64,000 nucleotides of DNA from CAILZL01 sp963791615 (GTDB lineage Bacteria > Pseudomonadota > Gammaproteobacteria > Steroidobacterales > Steroidobacteraceae): the NCBI GenBank assembly GCA_963791615.1, contig CAWBTE010000006.1:930001-994000 (forward strand). Direction: 5' to 3'. Below the pieces are notes generated by a model. That model worked only from the letters and a program-made list of their open reading frames with translations. It was not told the origin of the DNA and ran no database searches. The stretch's first letter is position 1; each line of letters opens with the position of its first letter. Both the position numbers and the translations under genes were made by a program. Below, piece by piece: positions 43,648 to 58,378 of this stretch.

Positions 43648-43962
43648 TCAATTCAACTTGATCTGTACGTCCACGCCGGCTGGCAATTCCAGCTTCATCA
43701 GCGCGTCCACGGTCTTGTCCGTGGGATTGAGGATGTCCATCAGGCGCTTGTGGGTGCGCAGCTCGAACTGGTCGCGGGCGTCCTTGTCGCCGTGCGGGGC
43801 GGTCAACACGGTAAACCGCTCCTGCTTGGTGGGCAGGGGCACCGGCCCCTTGACCGTGGCGCCAGTGCGCTTGGCGGTATCCACGATTTCTTTGGCCGAG
43901 GTGTCGATCAGGCGGTGATCGAAGGCTTTCAGACGGATGCGGATGTTTTGATTGGTAGCCAT
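43648..43962 (-). CDS. rpsJ: 30S ribosomal protein S10 / NusE
   Basis: A 104-residue protein that works in the ribosome and, as NusE, in antitermination with NusB and NusG. IRIRLKAFDHRLIDTSAKEI and VDVQIKLN are conserved, as is the NusB-binding helix. It lies 68 nt after tuf and appears to be the last gene of the str operon, being followed by a palindrome and a new promoter. Confidence 0.98.
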   Translation of the reverse strand: MATNQNIRIRLKAFDHRLIDTSAKEIVDTAKRTGATVKGPVPLPTKQERFTVLTAPHGDKDARDQFELRTHKRLMDILNPTDKTVDALMKLELPAGVDVQIKLN

Positions 43963-44030
43963 AAATTAAAGAGCTCTTTGGTAATGGCCGACCCCAGAGA
44001 GGCCGGCCTTGAAAAAACGACTCGAGTAAA

Positions 44031-45221
<1,191 letters not shown>

Positions 45222-45283
45222 GGGTGAATCCTCGGTCTATGTCTGTACAGGTAAATGAATCAGTCAATCTTTAAATATGTTGA

Positions 45284-47375
45284 TCAGGCTTGCCTGGTAA
45301 TCACGGCGGTCACGTTGCCCGGCACTTCCATGTACTTCGAGAATTCCATGGTATAGGTCGCACGACCCTGACTCATGGAGCGCATGGAGGTGGAGTACTG
45401 GAACATTTCGGCCAGCGGCACGTCGGCGGTGACCACCTTGCCGGACACGGAATCTTCCATGCCGACAATCTGGCCGCGACGACGGTTCAGGTCGCCGACA
45501 ATATCACCGTAATAATCGTCCGGAGTCACCACTTCGACCTTCATGATCGGTTCGAGAATGACCGGCCTGGCGGCGCGCATGGCGTCCTTGAAGGCCATGG
45601 AACCGGCAATCTTGAAAGCCATTTCGTTCGAGTCCACATCATGGTACGAACCGTCGAACAGGGTGACTTTGACGTCCACCACCGGATAACCGGCGAGCAC
45701 GCCCGTTTCAGTGGCTTCCTTGATACCCTTTTCAACCGCAGGAATGTATTCGCGCGGCACGGTGCCACCGACAATGGCGTTGACGAATTCAAAACCCTTG
45801 CCCTGCGCGGCAGGCTCCAGCGTGATCCAGACATGGCCGTACTGGCCACGACCACCGGACTGACGCACGAACTTGCCTTCCTGATCGACCTTGCCACGAA
45901 TGGTTTCACGATAGGCCACCATCGGCTTGCCGACGTTGGCTTCCACCTTGAACTCGCGCTTCATGCGATCGACGATGATCTCCAGATGTAGCTCGCCCAT
46001 GCCGGAAATGATGGTCTGGCTGGATTCCTGGTCGGTATGCATGCGGAACGACGGATCTTCCTTGGCCAGTCGCGCCAGCGCCATGCCCATCTTTTCCTGA
46101 TCGGCCTTGGTCCTGGGCTCCACGGCCACGGAAATCACCGGTTCCGGGAAGTCCATCTTTTCCAGCTGGATGGCATGACCGGGATCGCACAGCGTGTCGC
46201 CGGTGGTCACGTCTTTCAGGCCCACGGCAGCCGCAATGTCACCAGCGCGAACTTCCTTGATTTCGCTGCGTTCGTTGGCATGCATTTGCAGCAACCGACC
46301 CAGCCGCTCGTTCTTGTCCTTGCCCGGGTTGTAGACGGGGTCGCCGGAATTGATGACGCCGGAATAGACACGAAAGAAAGTCAGGTTACCCACGAACGGG
46401 TCGTTGAGGATCTTGAACGCCAGCGCCGAGAACTTTTCGTCATCGCTGGCTGCTCGATGCCCTTCGCTGCCATCGGGCAGCAAGCCCTTGATCGGCGGCA
46501 TCTCTGTCGGCGCTGGCATGAACTCAATGACCGCATCGAGCATGGCCTGCACGCCCTTGTTCTTGAAGGCCGAGCCGCACACGGTCAGCGTGAGTTCATT
46601 GCGCAGCGCGCGCTCGCGCAGGCCAGCCTTGAGTTCGGTATCGGTCAGCGTCTCACCTTCCAGATACTTGTTCATCAGGGTTTCGTTGGCTTCAGCGGCC
46701 GCTTCCACCAACTTTAAATGCCATTCGTCACAGCTGCACTTTCATGTCGGCTGGAATGGCGCGGTACTCGAACTTGGTGCCCTGAGTCGCGTCATCCCAC
46801 CAGATTTCCTTCATGCGGATCAAATCAACCACGCCAACAAACTTGTCTTCAGCACCAATGGGCAGCTGAATAGGCACGGCATTGCCGTTCAAACGGGTAT
46901 TGATCTGCTCCACGCAACGCAGGAAATTGGCACCGGCGCGGTCCATCTTGTTGACGAAGGCAATGCGCGGCACCTTGTACTTGTTCATCTGGCGCCACAC
47001 CGTCTCGGACTGCGGCTGCACACCGGCTACCGCACAAAAAACTGCCACAGCGCTGTCCAGCACCCGCAGCGAACGCTCTACTTCAATAGTGAAGTCAACG
47101 TGTCCAGGCGTATCGATTATGTTGATGCGATGTTCGGGGAAGCTGCCGTCCATGCCCTTCCAGAAGCAGGTAGTCGCCGCCGCAGTAATGGTGATACCGC
47201 GCTCCTGCTCCTGCTCCATGTAGTCCATGACCGCCGCGCCGTCATGCACTTCGCCAATTTTGTGCGACACGCCGGTATAGAACAGGATGCGCTCGGTGGT
47301 AGTGGTCTTGCCGGCATCAATGTGCGCGGAAATACCGATATTCCGGTAGCGCTCAATTGGTGTCGTACGTGCCAC
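45284..47375 (-). CDS. fusA: Elongation factor G, with a +1 frameshift near 46741
   Basis: Translocase GTPase. The N-terminal part has AHIDAGKTTTTERILFYTG (G1) and DTPGHVDFTIEVERSLRVLD (G3), the C-terminal part domains II-V. The frame is lost after IPADM: at the AAA of 46740-46742 (read on the minus strand) one base too many leads to a TGA at 46728. Using two A gives IPADMKCSCDEWHLKLVEAA and a 696-residue protein of normal length that aligns without gap to family members in this region. EF-G is essential and no second copy is in the window, so sequence error is the likeliest cause. Confidence 0.93.
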
Positions 47376-47444
47376 GGATAAATTTCCTCGCCAGTCCGGT
47401 CTAAAAACTCAGTTCAGAACAAACCCAAATCACAAACAAATAAG

Positions 47445-47467
47445 GCCCCGCCTGCAGGAGACGAGGC
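47445..47467 (-). other. Weak hairpin between rpsG and fusA
   Basis: A 6-bp stem with one G-U pair, followed on the minus strand by a T-rich stretch (CTTATTTGTTTG), in an unusually long 219-nt rpsG-fusA gap (47376-47594). It might attenuate fusA-tuf transcription. Nothing else is seen in the gap. Confidence 0.3.
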
Positions 47468-47594
47468 GCTTCAGTGCGGCCACCAGTTGTGCAGATTCCC
47501 GTGCTCAGGCCCGAAAGCCGCTTCACGACAACCCGGAGCACTGCACCAGCCCAATAAGCCAGCACAAAACTCCCTTGAAAAAATTACCAGCCAA

Positions 47595-48074
47595 TCACCA
47601 ACGATAGTGCGCGAACGCCTTGTTGGCGTCTGCCATGCGGTGCGTGTCTTCGCGCTTGCGCACGGCCGTACCACGGTTTTCAGCTGCATCCATCAGCTCA
47701 GCGGCCAACCGGTGCGCCATCGTCTTTTCGCTGCGACTCACGGCGGCTTCAATCACCCAGCGCATGGCCAGAGTCTGACGACGCGGAGTACGCACTTCGA
47801 CGGGCACCTGGTAAGTCGCGCCGCCGACACGACGGCTTTTCACTTCCACCGCCGGCTTGACATTGTCCAGCGCCTGGGTCAACAGTTCGATCGAGATTTC
47901 AGCGGGCTTGCCGGTCTTTTCGGCAATGCGATCCACCGCGCCATAAACAATGCGCTCGGCCGCTGATTTCTTGCCGCTCTGCATGACCATGTTCATGAAC
48001 TTGGACAACAGCAGGCTGTTGAAACGCGGATCGGGCAGGATGGTGCGGGTGGGCGCTGCAGCTCTACGGGACAT
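47595..48074 (-). CDS. rpsG: 30S ribosomal protein S7
   Basis: A 159-residue 16S 3'-domain assembly initiator, in E. coli also the repressor of the str operon. It starts MSRRAAAPTRTILPDPRF; RFNSLLLSKFMNMVMQSGKK and KREDTHRMADANKAFAHYRW are typical. Confidence 0.98.
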   Translation of the reverse strand: MSRRAAAPTRTILPDPRFNSLLLSKFMNMVMQSGKKSAAERIVYGAVDRIAEKTGKPAEISIELLTQALDNVKPAVEVKSRRVGGATYQVPVEVRTPRRQTLAMRWVIEAAVSRSEKTMAHRLAAELMDAAENRGTAVRKREDTHRMADANKAFAHYRW

Positions 48075-48135
48075 GGATGACTACCGGGATAAGTTCAGAA
48101 GTGGTGCCAGTAACTGGCAATCTCGATTCAATAAA

Positions 48136-48522
48136 TTACTTGGCAGCGGCCTGTTTGGGACGCTTGGCGCCGTACTTGGAACGCCCCTGACGACGGTTGG
48201 TGACGCCGGCGCAGTCCAGTGAGCCGCGAATGGTGTGGTAACGCACACCCGGCAGATCTTTTACGCGGCCGCCGCGAATCAGCACCACCGAGTGCTCCTG
48301 CAGATTGTGGCCTTCGCCACCGATGTAGCTGATGACCTCGAAACCATTGGTCAGGCGTACCTTGGCCACTTTACGCAGGGCCGAGTTCGGCTTTTTCGGC
48401 GTGGTGGTGTACACACGAGTACACACACCGCGCTTCTGCGGGCAGGCGGCCAGGGCCGGTACTTTGGTCTTGAAGTTCGGCGACTTGCGCGGCTTGCGGA
48501 CCAACTGACTTACGGTTGCCAT
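48136..48522 (-). CDS. rpsL: 30S ribosomal protein S12
   Basis: A 128-residue decoding-centre protein. Lys in TTPKKPNSALRK and RVKDLPGVRYHTIRG (the positions altered in streptomycin resistance, K43 and K88) are wild type. The ATG at 48522 gives MATVSQLVRKPRKSPNFKTK. First gene of the str operon. Confidence 0.98.
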   Translation of the reverse strand: MATVSQLVRKPRKSPNFKTKVPALAACPQKRGVCTRVYTTTPKKPNSALRKVAKVRLTNGFEVISYIGGEGHNLQEHSVVLIRGGRVKDLPGVRYHTIRGSLDCAGVTNRRQGRSKYGAKRPKQAAAK

Positions 48523-48575
48523 GAAAACTATTCCTCGAGGGCACCACCCGAACACCGGGCGGCAAAACACCGGGT

Positions 48576-48615
48576 CGCCTGAATTACTTGGGTAAGAACC
48601 GTAGTAATTCAGGCG
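48576..48615 (-). promoter_or_regulatory. Strong hairpin in the rpsL 5' leader
   Basis: A 13-bp perfect stem (48576-48588 with 48603-48615) with a 14-nt loop, inside the leader of about 155 nt that separates the str promoter from rpsL. Downstream of it are two CCGGTGTT direct repeats. It could be an autoregulatory protein site or a stability element; the sequence alone does not say which. Confidence 0.65.
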
Positions 48616-48684
48616 GCCCGGAAGTGGTTAGTCGAAACCCCGCCCGTGATTCAGGACAAACGGGGTTCCAGAGAAAGGGGCGCG

Positions 48685-48713
48685 ATTTTAGGAACGCCCC
48701 CGCAAGGTGTCAA
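48685..48713 (-). promoter_or_regulatory. str operon promoter
   Basis: Minus strand: perfect -35 TTGACA (48708-48713), 17-nt spacer, -10 TAAAAT (48685-48690), then a CGCGCCCC discriminator typical of growth-rate and ppGpp controlled promoters. It should drive rpsL-rpsG-fusA-tufA-rpsJ. Confidence 0.85.
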
Positions 48714-48724
48714 CTAAAGTATGA

Positions 48725-48745
48725 GGGCGGGTCTAAGACCCGCCC
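48725..48745. repeat. REP-like palindrome 9-10 nt after rpoC
   Basis: A 9-bp perfect stem (48725-48733 with 48737-48745) and a 3-nt loop. It may terminate or stabilise the rpoBC transcript; only a weak T-rich segment follows. The str promoter starts 11 nt beyond it. Confidence 0.75.
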
Positions 48746-48754
48746 CTACACATC

Positions 48755-51700
48755 CTATGCTGAAGCGTCGGCTTCGTCGGAAACGGAATCATCCGCCTCG
48801 GCAACGCCACCGCCCATGTCCATGAAGCCACGGCCCGCACGCGGGTCATCGGTAGCCTTGTTACGGCGCCGACGGGCATGGAAGTACGAACCGGTACCGG
48901 CCGGAATCAGACGACCGACGATCACGTTTTCCTTCAGACCGCGCAAACCATCCCTCAGGCCACGCACCGAGGCTTCGGTGAGCACGCGGGTGGTTTCCTG
49001 GAAGGATGCCGCTGAAATGAACGACTCGGTAGCCAGTGACGCCTTGGTGATACCCAGCAGCATCGGTTCCAGACGCGCCGGCACCTTTTCCTGCTTCATC
49101 ATCTGACTGTTGATCTGCGCCAAACGGGCACGATCAATGTGCTCGCCCTTGAGCAGACCGGTGTCACCCACTTCCACTACTTCAACCTTGCGCAGCATCT
49201 GACGGATGATCACTTCAATGTGCTTGTCGTTGATCTTCACGCCCTGCAGACGGTAAACGTCCTGAATTTCGCGCACCAGGTAATTGGCCAGTGACTGCAC
49301 GCCCTGCAGGCGCAGGATGTCATGCGGATTGGGCTCACCGTCGGCGATCACTTCGCCGCGGGTAACCGTTTCACCCTCGAACACGTTGAGGTGACGCCAT
49401 TTCGGAATCAGCTCTTCATATTTTTCGCCACTCTCGTCAATGATCACCAGGCGACGCTTGCCCTTGGTTTCCTTGCCGAAACTGACGGTACCCGAGAACT
49501 CGGCGAGAATCGCCGAATCCTTGGGCTTGCGGGCTTCAAACAAGTCGGCCACACGTGGCAGACCGCCGGTGATGTCGCGAGTCTTGGAGGATTCCTGCGG
49601 GATACGCGCAATGATGTCGCCGACCGAGACCTTCACGCCGTCTTCCAGGCTGACGATTGCGCCAGCCGGCAGTGCGTAAGCGGCCGGGATATCGGTATTC
49701 GCGAAGGTCACTTCCTTACCCTTGGCATTGAGCAGACGCACCATCGGGCGCATATCTTTGCCGCTGGAGCTACGCTGCTTCGGATCCAACACCACGGTGC
49801 TGGTCAAACCGGTGACTTCGTCAACCTGGCTGGACACGGTAATGCCGTCGAAGAAATCCTGGAACTTGAGCAGGCCCGCCACTTCGGTCACCACCGGGTG
49901 GGTGTGCGGGTCCCAGGTTGCCAGAATCTGACCAGCAGCGACGGCATCGCCATCCTTGACGGTAATGACTGCGCCGTAAGGAATTTTGTAACGCTCGCGC
50001 TCACGACCGAACTCGTCCACCACGCCCAGTTCACCGGAGCGCGATACCGCGACCCAGTGACCCTTTTCATGGTGCACGGTCTTGAGGGTGTGCAGACGCA
50101 CCGTGCCCTTGCTCTTGATTTCCACCGAGTTCACGGCAGCGGCTCGCGATGCGGCGCCACCGATGTGGAAGGTACGCATGGTCAGCTGGGTGCCAGGTTC
50201 ACCGATGGACTGCGCCGCGATAACACCCACCGCTTCGCCATCGTTAATGCGATGGCCACGCGCCAGATCGCGGCCGTAGCACTGCGAACACACGCCGTAG
50301 CGAGTCTCGCAGGTGATCGGCGAACGCACCTTCACTTCGTCCACGCTTTCGGTTTCGATCAACCGCACCAGTTTTTCGTCGAACATGGTGCCCGCTGCCA
50401 CCAGCACGACGCTGTCGTGACCGGGCTTGCGCACATCCACTGACGCCACACGGCCCAGCACGCGCTCACCGAGACCCTCAACTACATCGCCGCCTTCAAC
50501 GATGGGCACCATGATCACGCCGTGTTCCGTGCCGCAATCCACTTCGGTCACCACCAGATCCTGCGCCACGTCAACCAGACGTCGCGTCAGGTAACCGGAG
50601 TTCGCGGTCTTCAACGCGGTATCGGCCAAGCCTTTACGCGCACCGTGAGTCGAGATGAAGTATTGGTGAATATTGAGGCCCTCACGAAAATTCGCCGTGA
50701 TGGGCGTTTCAATGATGGAGCCGTCGGGCTTGGCCATCAGGCCGCGCATACCGGCGAGCTGACGAATCTGCGCCGCACTACCGCGGGCGCCGGAGTCAGC
50801 CATCATGTAAATGGAGTTGAACGACTTCTGCTGAACCTTCTCGCCCTTGGCGTTGATGGTGTCTTCCACACCCAACTTTTCCATCATGGCCTTGGCCACC
50901 TGGTCGTTAGTGCGCGACCAGATATCCACCACCTTGTTGTAACGCTCGCCGTTGGTGACCAGACCGGAAGCGTATTGCTCCTGGATCTCTTTCACTTCGC
51001 GCTCGGCGCCGGCCAGAATCTTGTCCTTCTGCTGCGGCACCACCATGTCGTCCACACCAATCGACACAGAGGAGCGCGTCGCATAGGCATAGCCGGTGTA
51101 CATCAGCTGGTCGGCGAACACGACGGTCTCTTTCAAACCCACCGTTCGATAGCAGGCATTGATGGTGCCGGAGATAACCTTCTTGGTCATGTCACGGTTG
51201 ACCAGATCGAATGACAGGCCATCCGGCAGGATTTCCGACAGCAGCGCACGACCCACGGTGGTATCGACCACGCGGATACGGGTTTCCAGCACGCCCGGGG
51301 AAGTGAACACCTTTTCGGTGATACGCACTTTCACCTTGGCTTGCAGATCCGCGCCACGACTTTCATAAGCGCGATGCACTTCAGCCACATCGGAGAACAT
51401 CATGCCTTCGCCCTTGGCGTTGATGCGCTCACGAGTCATGCAGTACAGACCCAGCACCACGTCCTGCGACGGCACGATGATCGGATCACCGTTGGCAGGC
51501 GACAGGATGTTGTTCGACGACATCATCAAGGCGCGCGCTTCCAGCTGGGCTTCCAGCGACAGCGGCACGTGTACCGCCATCTGGTCACCGTCGAAGTCGG
51601 CGTTGAACGCAGTGCAGACCAGCGGATGCAATTGAATGGCCTTGCCTTCAATCAATACTGGTTCGAAGGCCTGAATGCCCAGGCGGTGCAAGGTCGGTGC

Positions 51701-52978
51701 GCGGTTCAACATCACGGGATGTTCGCGAATCACGTCTTCGAGAATGTCCCACACTTCCGGGCCTTCACGTTCCACCATGCGCTTGGCAGCCTTGATGGTC
51801 GAGGCTTCGCCGCGTAATTGCAGCTTCTGGAAAATGAATGGCTTGAACAGTTCCAGCGCCATCTTCTTGGGCAGACCGCATTGATGCAGGCGAAGCGTCG
51901 GACCTACCACAATGACTGATCGGCCCGAATAATCTACGCGCTTGCCGAGCAGGTTCTGACGGAAGCGACCCTGCTTGCCTTTAATCATATCCGCCAAAGA
52001 TTTCAGCGGACGCTTGTTGGTTCCAGTGATGGCGCGGCCACGACGGCCGTTGTCGAGCAACGCATCCACCGATTCCTGCAACATGCGCTTTTCGTTGCGC
52101 ACGATGATGTCCGGCGCGTTCAGCTCAAGCAGACGACGCAGACGGTTGTTGCGGTTGATGACGCGACGATACAGATCATTCAGATCCGAGGTCGCAAAGC
52201 GGCCACCATCCAGAGGCACCAACGGACGCAGATCCGGTGGTAGCACGGGCAGAACTGTCAGCACCATCCACTCGGGCTTGTTGCCGGAATCAATAAACGA
52301 CTCGATCAGTTTCAGGCGCTTGGACAGGCGCTTGATTTTGGTTTCGGAATTGGTGTTACCAATATCCTCGCGCACCTTGACCAGTTCAGCCGGCAGATCC
52401 ATGGAACTGAGCAGTTCATGTACGGCTTCAGCGCCCATGCGGGCATCGAATTCATCACCATGCGCTTCGATGGCTTCCAGATACATTTCGTCGGTGAGCA
52501 GCTGGCCGCGAGTTAACGGCGTCATGCCCGGATCGATTACCACGAAGGCTTCGAAGTACAACACGCGTTCGATTTCACGCAGCGTCATGTCGAGCATCAA
52601 ACCGATACGCGACGGCAACGACTTCAGGAACCAGATATGGGCAGTCGGGCTGGCCAGATCAATGTGGCCCATGCGCTCGCGACGCACCTTGGCCTGCGTG
52701 ACTTCCACGCCGCACTTTTCGCAGATCACGCCACGGTGCTTGAGGCGCTTGTACTTGCCGCACAAGCATTCATAGTCTTTGATCGGTCCGAAAATCTTGG
52801 CGCAGAACAGGCCGTCACGTTCCGGTTTGAACGTGCGGTAGTTGATGGTCTCCGGCTTTTTCACTTCGCCGAACGACCAGGAGCGGATCATTTCCGGCGA
52901 GGCCAGGCCAATGCGGATCGCGTCGAAATTTTCGACCGGTGCAGCCTGGGGCTTGAACATCTTCATCAGGTCTTTCAT
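48755..52978 (-). CDS. rpoC: RNA polymerase beta' subunit
   Basis: 1407 residues, the same as E. coli. The active-site NADFDGDQMAVH with the three catalytic Asp is intact, as are the N-terminal zinc ribbon (CLCGKYKRLKHRGVICEKCG) and the second zinc site (CETRYGVCSQCYGRDLARG). The ATG at 52978 (MKDLMKMFKPQ) is the right start; the frame is open further upstream without family support. It follows rpoB after 65 nt containing a palindrome. Confidence 0.98.
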   Translation of the reverse strand: MKDLMKMFKPQAAPVENFDAIRIGLASPEMIRSWSFGEVKKPETINYRTFKPERDGLFCAKIFGPIKDYECLCGKYKRLKHRGVICEKCGVEVTQAKVRRERMGHIDLASPTAHIWFLKSLPSRIGLMLDMTLREIERVLYFEAFVVIDPGMTPLTRGQLLTDEMYLEAIEAHGDEFDARMGAEAVHELLSSMDLPAELVKVREDIGNTNSETKIKRLSKRLKLIESFIDSGNKPEWMVLTVLPVLPPDLRPLVPLDGGRFATSDLNDLYRRVINRNNRLRRLLELNAPDIIVRNEKRMLQESVDALLDNGRRGRAITGTNKRPLKSLADMIKGKQGRFRQNLLGKRVDYSGRSVIVVGPTLRLHQCGLPKKMALELFKPFIFQKLQLRGEASTIKAAKRMVEREGPEVWDILEDVIREHPVMLNRAPTLHRLGIQAFEPVLIEGKAIQLHPLVCTAFNADFDGDQMAVHVPLSLEAQLEARALMMSSNNILSPANGDPIIVPSQDVVLGLYCMTRERINAKGEGMMFSDVAEVHRAYESRGADLQAKVKVRITEKVFTSPGVLETRIRVVDTTVGRALLSEILPDGLSFDLVNRDMTKKVISGTINACYRTVGLKETVVFADQLMYTGYAYATRSSVSIGVDDMVVPQQKDKILAGAEREVKEIQEQYASGLVTNGERYNKVVDIWSRTNDQVAKAMMEKLGVEDTINAKGEKVQQKSFNSIYMMADSGARGSAAQIRQLAGMRGLMAKPDGSIIETPITANFREGLNIHQYFISTHGARKGLADTALKTANSGYLTRRLVDVAQDLVVTEVDCGTEHGVIMVPIVEGGDVVEGLGERVLGRVASVDVRKPGHDSVVLVAAGTMFDEKLVRLIETESVDEVKVRSPITCETRYGVCSQCYGRDLARGHRINDGEAVGVIAAQSIGEPGTQLTMRTFHIGGAASRAAAVNSVEIKSKGTVRLHTLKTVHHEKGHWVAVSRSGELGVVDEFGRERERYKIPYGAVITVKDGDAVAAGQILATWDPHTHPVVTEVAGLLKFQDFFDGITVSSQVDEVTGLTSTVVLDPKQRSSSGKDMRPMVRLLNAKGKEVTFANTDIPAAYALPAGAIVSLEDGVKVSVGDIIARIPQESSKTRDITGGLPRVADLFEARKPKDSAILAEFSGTVSFGKETKGKRRLVIIDESGEKYEELIPKWRHLNVFEGETVTRGEVIADGEPNPHDILRLQGVQSLANYLVREIQDVYRLQGVKINDKHIEVIIRQMLRKVEVVEVGDTGLLKGEHIDRARLAQINSQMMKQEKVPARLEPMLLGITKASLATESFISAASFQETTRVLTEASVRGLRDGLRGLKENVIVGRLIPAGTGSYFHARRRRNKATDDPRAGRGFMDMGGGVAEADDSVSDEADASA

Positions 52979-53015
52979 GTCTTCACCTTGGATATATGTG
53001 GCGCGTGAGCAAAGC

Positions 53016-53036
53016 GGGCAGGTTTGCAACCTGCCC
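53016..53036. repeat. REP-like palindrome 7-8 nt after rpoB
   Basis: A 9-bp perfect stem (53016-53024 with 53028-53036) and a 3-nt loop between rpoB and rpoC. Same size and placement relative to the stop codon as the element after rpoC, but with a GGGCAGGTT core. Confidence 0.75.
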
Positions 53037-53043
53037 CTGCCGA

Positions 53044-57189
<4,146 letters not shown>

Positions 57190-57216
57190 CTTTGTCACCT
57201 CTGGTAACCGGTATTA

Positions 57217-57267
57217 CGGTTTGGCAGCACCACTGCACGCCTGATGGGCAATGCCGCTGCCAAACCG
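57217..57267 (-). promoter_or_regulatory. Long hairpin before rpoB (possible RNase III site)
   Basis: A 12-bp perfect stem (57217-57228 with 57256-57267) closing a 27-nt loop, 28 nt upstream of rpoB. In E. coli an RNase III-cleaved hairpin lies at this place in the rplL-rpoB gap; I infer the same role from position and form. Confidence 0.6.
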
Positions 57268-57320
57268 CTACTCACGACTACATAAAAACAATTCACGAAC
57301 ACAAACAGGAAAAGGGAATA

Positions 57321-57346
57321 CGACCGCGAGTTTTGGCTCGCGATCG
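57321..57346 (-). terminator. Attenuator-like hairpin between rplL and rpoB
   Basis: A 10-bp stem with one G-U pair (57321-57330 with 57337-57346), a 6-nt loop, and on the minus strand a pyrimidine-rich TATTCCCTTTTCC after it. It matches the location of the partial terminator that lowers rpoBC expression relative to rplJL in E. coli. Confidence 0.65.
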
Positions 57347-57399
57347 ATTCCCAATGGCTCAGGACAGAAACTGCCCCGCATGCGGCCAAGTAGACAAAA

Positions 57400-57777
57400 C
57401 TACTTGATTTCCGCGGTGGCGCCAGCTTCTTCCAGCTTCTTCTTGATACCTTCAGCATCCGCCTTCGGAATCGCATCCTTGACAACTGACGGTGCGCCTT
57501 CAACCAGATCCTTGGCTTCTTTCAAGCCCAGACCGGTGATTTCGCGGATGACCTTGATCACGCCAACCTTGTTGGCGCCGAAGCTGGTCATGGTCACGTT
57601 GAACTCGGTCTGCTCTTCAGCAACGGGAGCCGCAGCGCCCGGAGCAGCGGCAGCGGCAGCCACCGGGGCAGCAGCAGTCACACCAAACTTGTCTTCCATC
57701 ATCTTCACGAGATCAACGATCTCAAGAACGGTCATGCCGGAAATGGCATTAAGGATTTCTTCCTTAGTTGCGGCCAT
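57400..57777 (-). CDS. rplL: 50S ribosomal protein L7/L12
   Basis: A 125-residue stalk protein: N-terminal dimer domain (MAATKEEILNAISGMTVLEI), an Ala/Pro hinge near 38-55, and the C-terminal factor-binding domain (KVGVIKVIREITGLGLKEAK). The ATG at 57777 gives the family start. Confidence 0.97.
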   Translation of the reverse strand: MAATKEEILNAISGMTVLEIVDLVKMMEDKFGVTAAAPVAAAAAAPGAAAPVAEEQTEFNVTMTSFGANKVGVIKVIREITGLGLKEAKDLVEGAPSVVKDAIPKADAEGIKKKLEEAGATAEIK

Positions 57778-57847
57778 GTGAGTCTCCAAATAAATAAAAA
57801 GTTACAGAATTACCTAAAAATCAGTGCCCGGCTGTTGCCAACCGGTC

Positions 57848-58378
57848 TCAGGCCGAAGCCTGCTTCTGGTCTTTGACAGCAGCGATAGTGCGTACCAGCT
57901 TCGCGTGCGGTGCAGCCACCGTCGCCACGAACTTGGTGATCGGCGCCTTGAGGGTACCGAGCAAGATGGCCAACGCCTGATCGCGGGTTGGCAAGCTAGC
58001 CACCCGGTCCAGATCCTTGGCTGTCAACAACACGCCACCGAGCGACACCAGGGTCGTCACCAGCTTGTCATTGTCTTTGGCAAAGGCCTTGACCAAGCGC
58101 GCTGCCGCACCCGGATCGTTCTGCGAGAACGCCAATACCAGCGGGCCTTTCAGGCTGGAGCCGATACACTCGAACTGAGTGCCTTCGACAGCCTTGCGAG
58201 CCAGCGTGTTCTTGACCACGCGCAGATAAACGCCAGAGTTCCTCGCCTTGGCGCGCAGATCCGTCAATTTCGCAACCGGCAAACCACGGTATTCCGCGGC
58301 CACAACCGACTGCGCCTTGGCGGCGACAGCGTGCACTTCGGCGACCATCGCCTGCTTGTCTTCAAATCTAAGTGCCAT
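57848..58378 (-). CDS. rplJ: 50S ribosomal protein L10
   Basis: A 176-residue stalk base that carries L7/L12 dimers, and, with them, the usual repressor of its own operon. It begins MALRFEDKQAMVAEVHAVAA; GLPVAKLTDLRAKARNSGVY is typical. GGAGG lies 6 nt before the ATG. Confidence 0.97.
   Translation of the reverse strand: MALRFEDKQAMVAEVHAVAAKAQSVVAAEYRGLPVAKLTDLRAKARNSGVYLRVVKNTLARKAVEGTQFECIGSSLKGPLVLAFSQNDPGAAARLVKAFAKDNDKLVTTLVSLGGVLLTAKDLDRVASLPTRDQALAILLGTLKAPITKFVATVAAPHAKLVRTIAAVKDQKQASA

Noticed and set aside
46722..46745. Programmed +1 frameshift in fusA like the RF2 gene
   Set aside because: CTG TGA C fits the core of the RF2 site, but there is no Shine-Dalgarno-like element at the needed distance and other genes show the same type of indel, so error is simpler. 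Kept only as an alternative.
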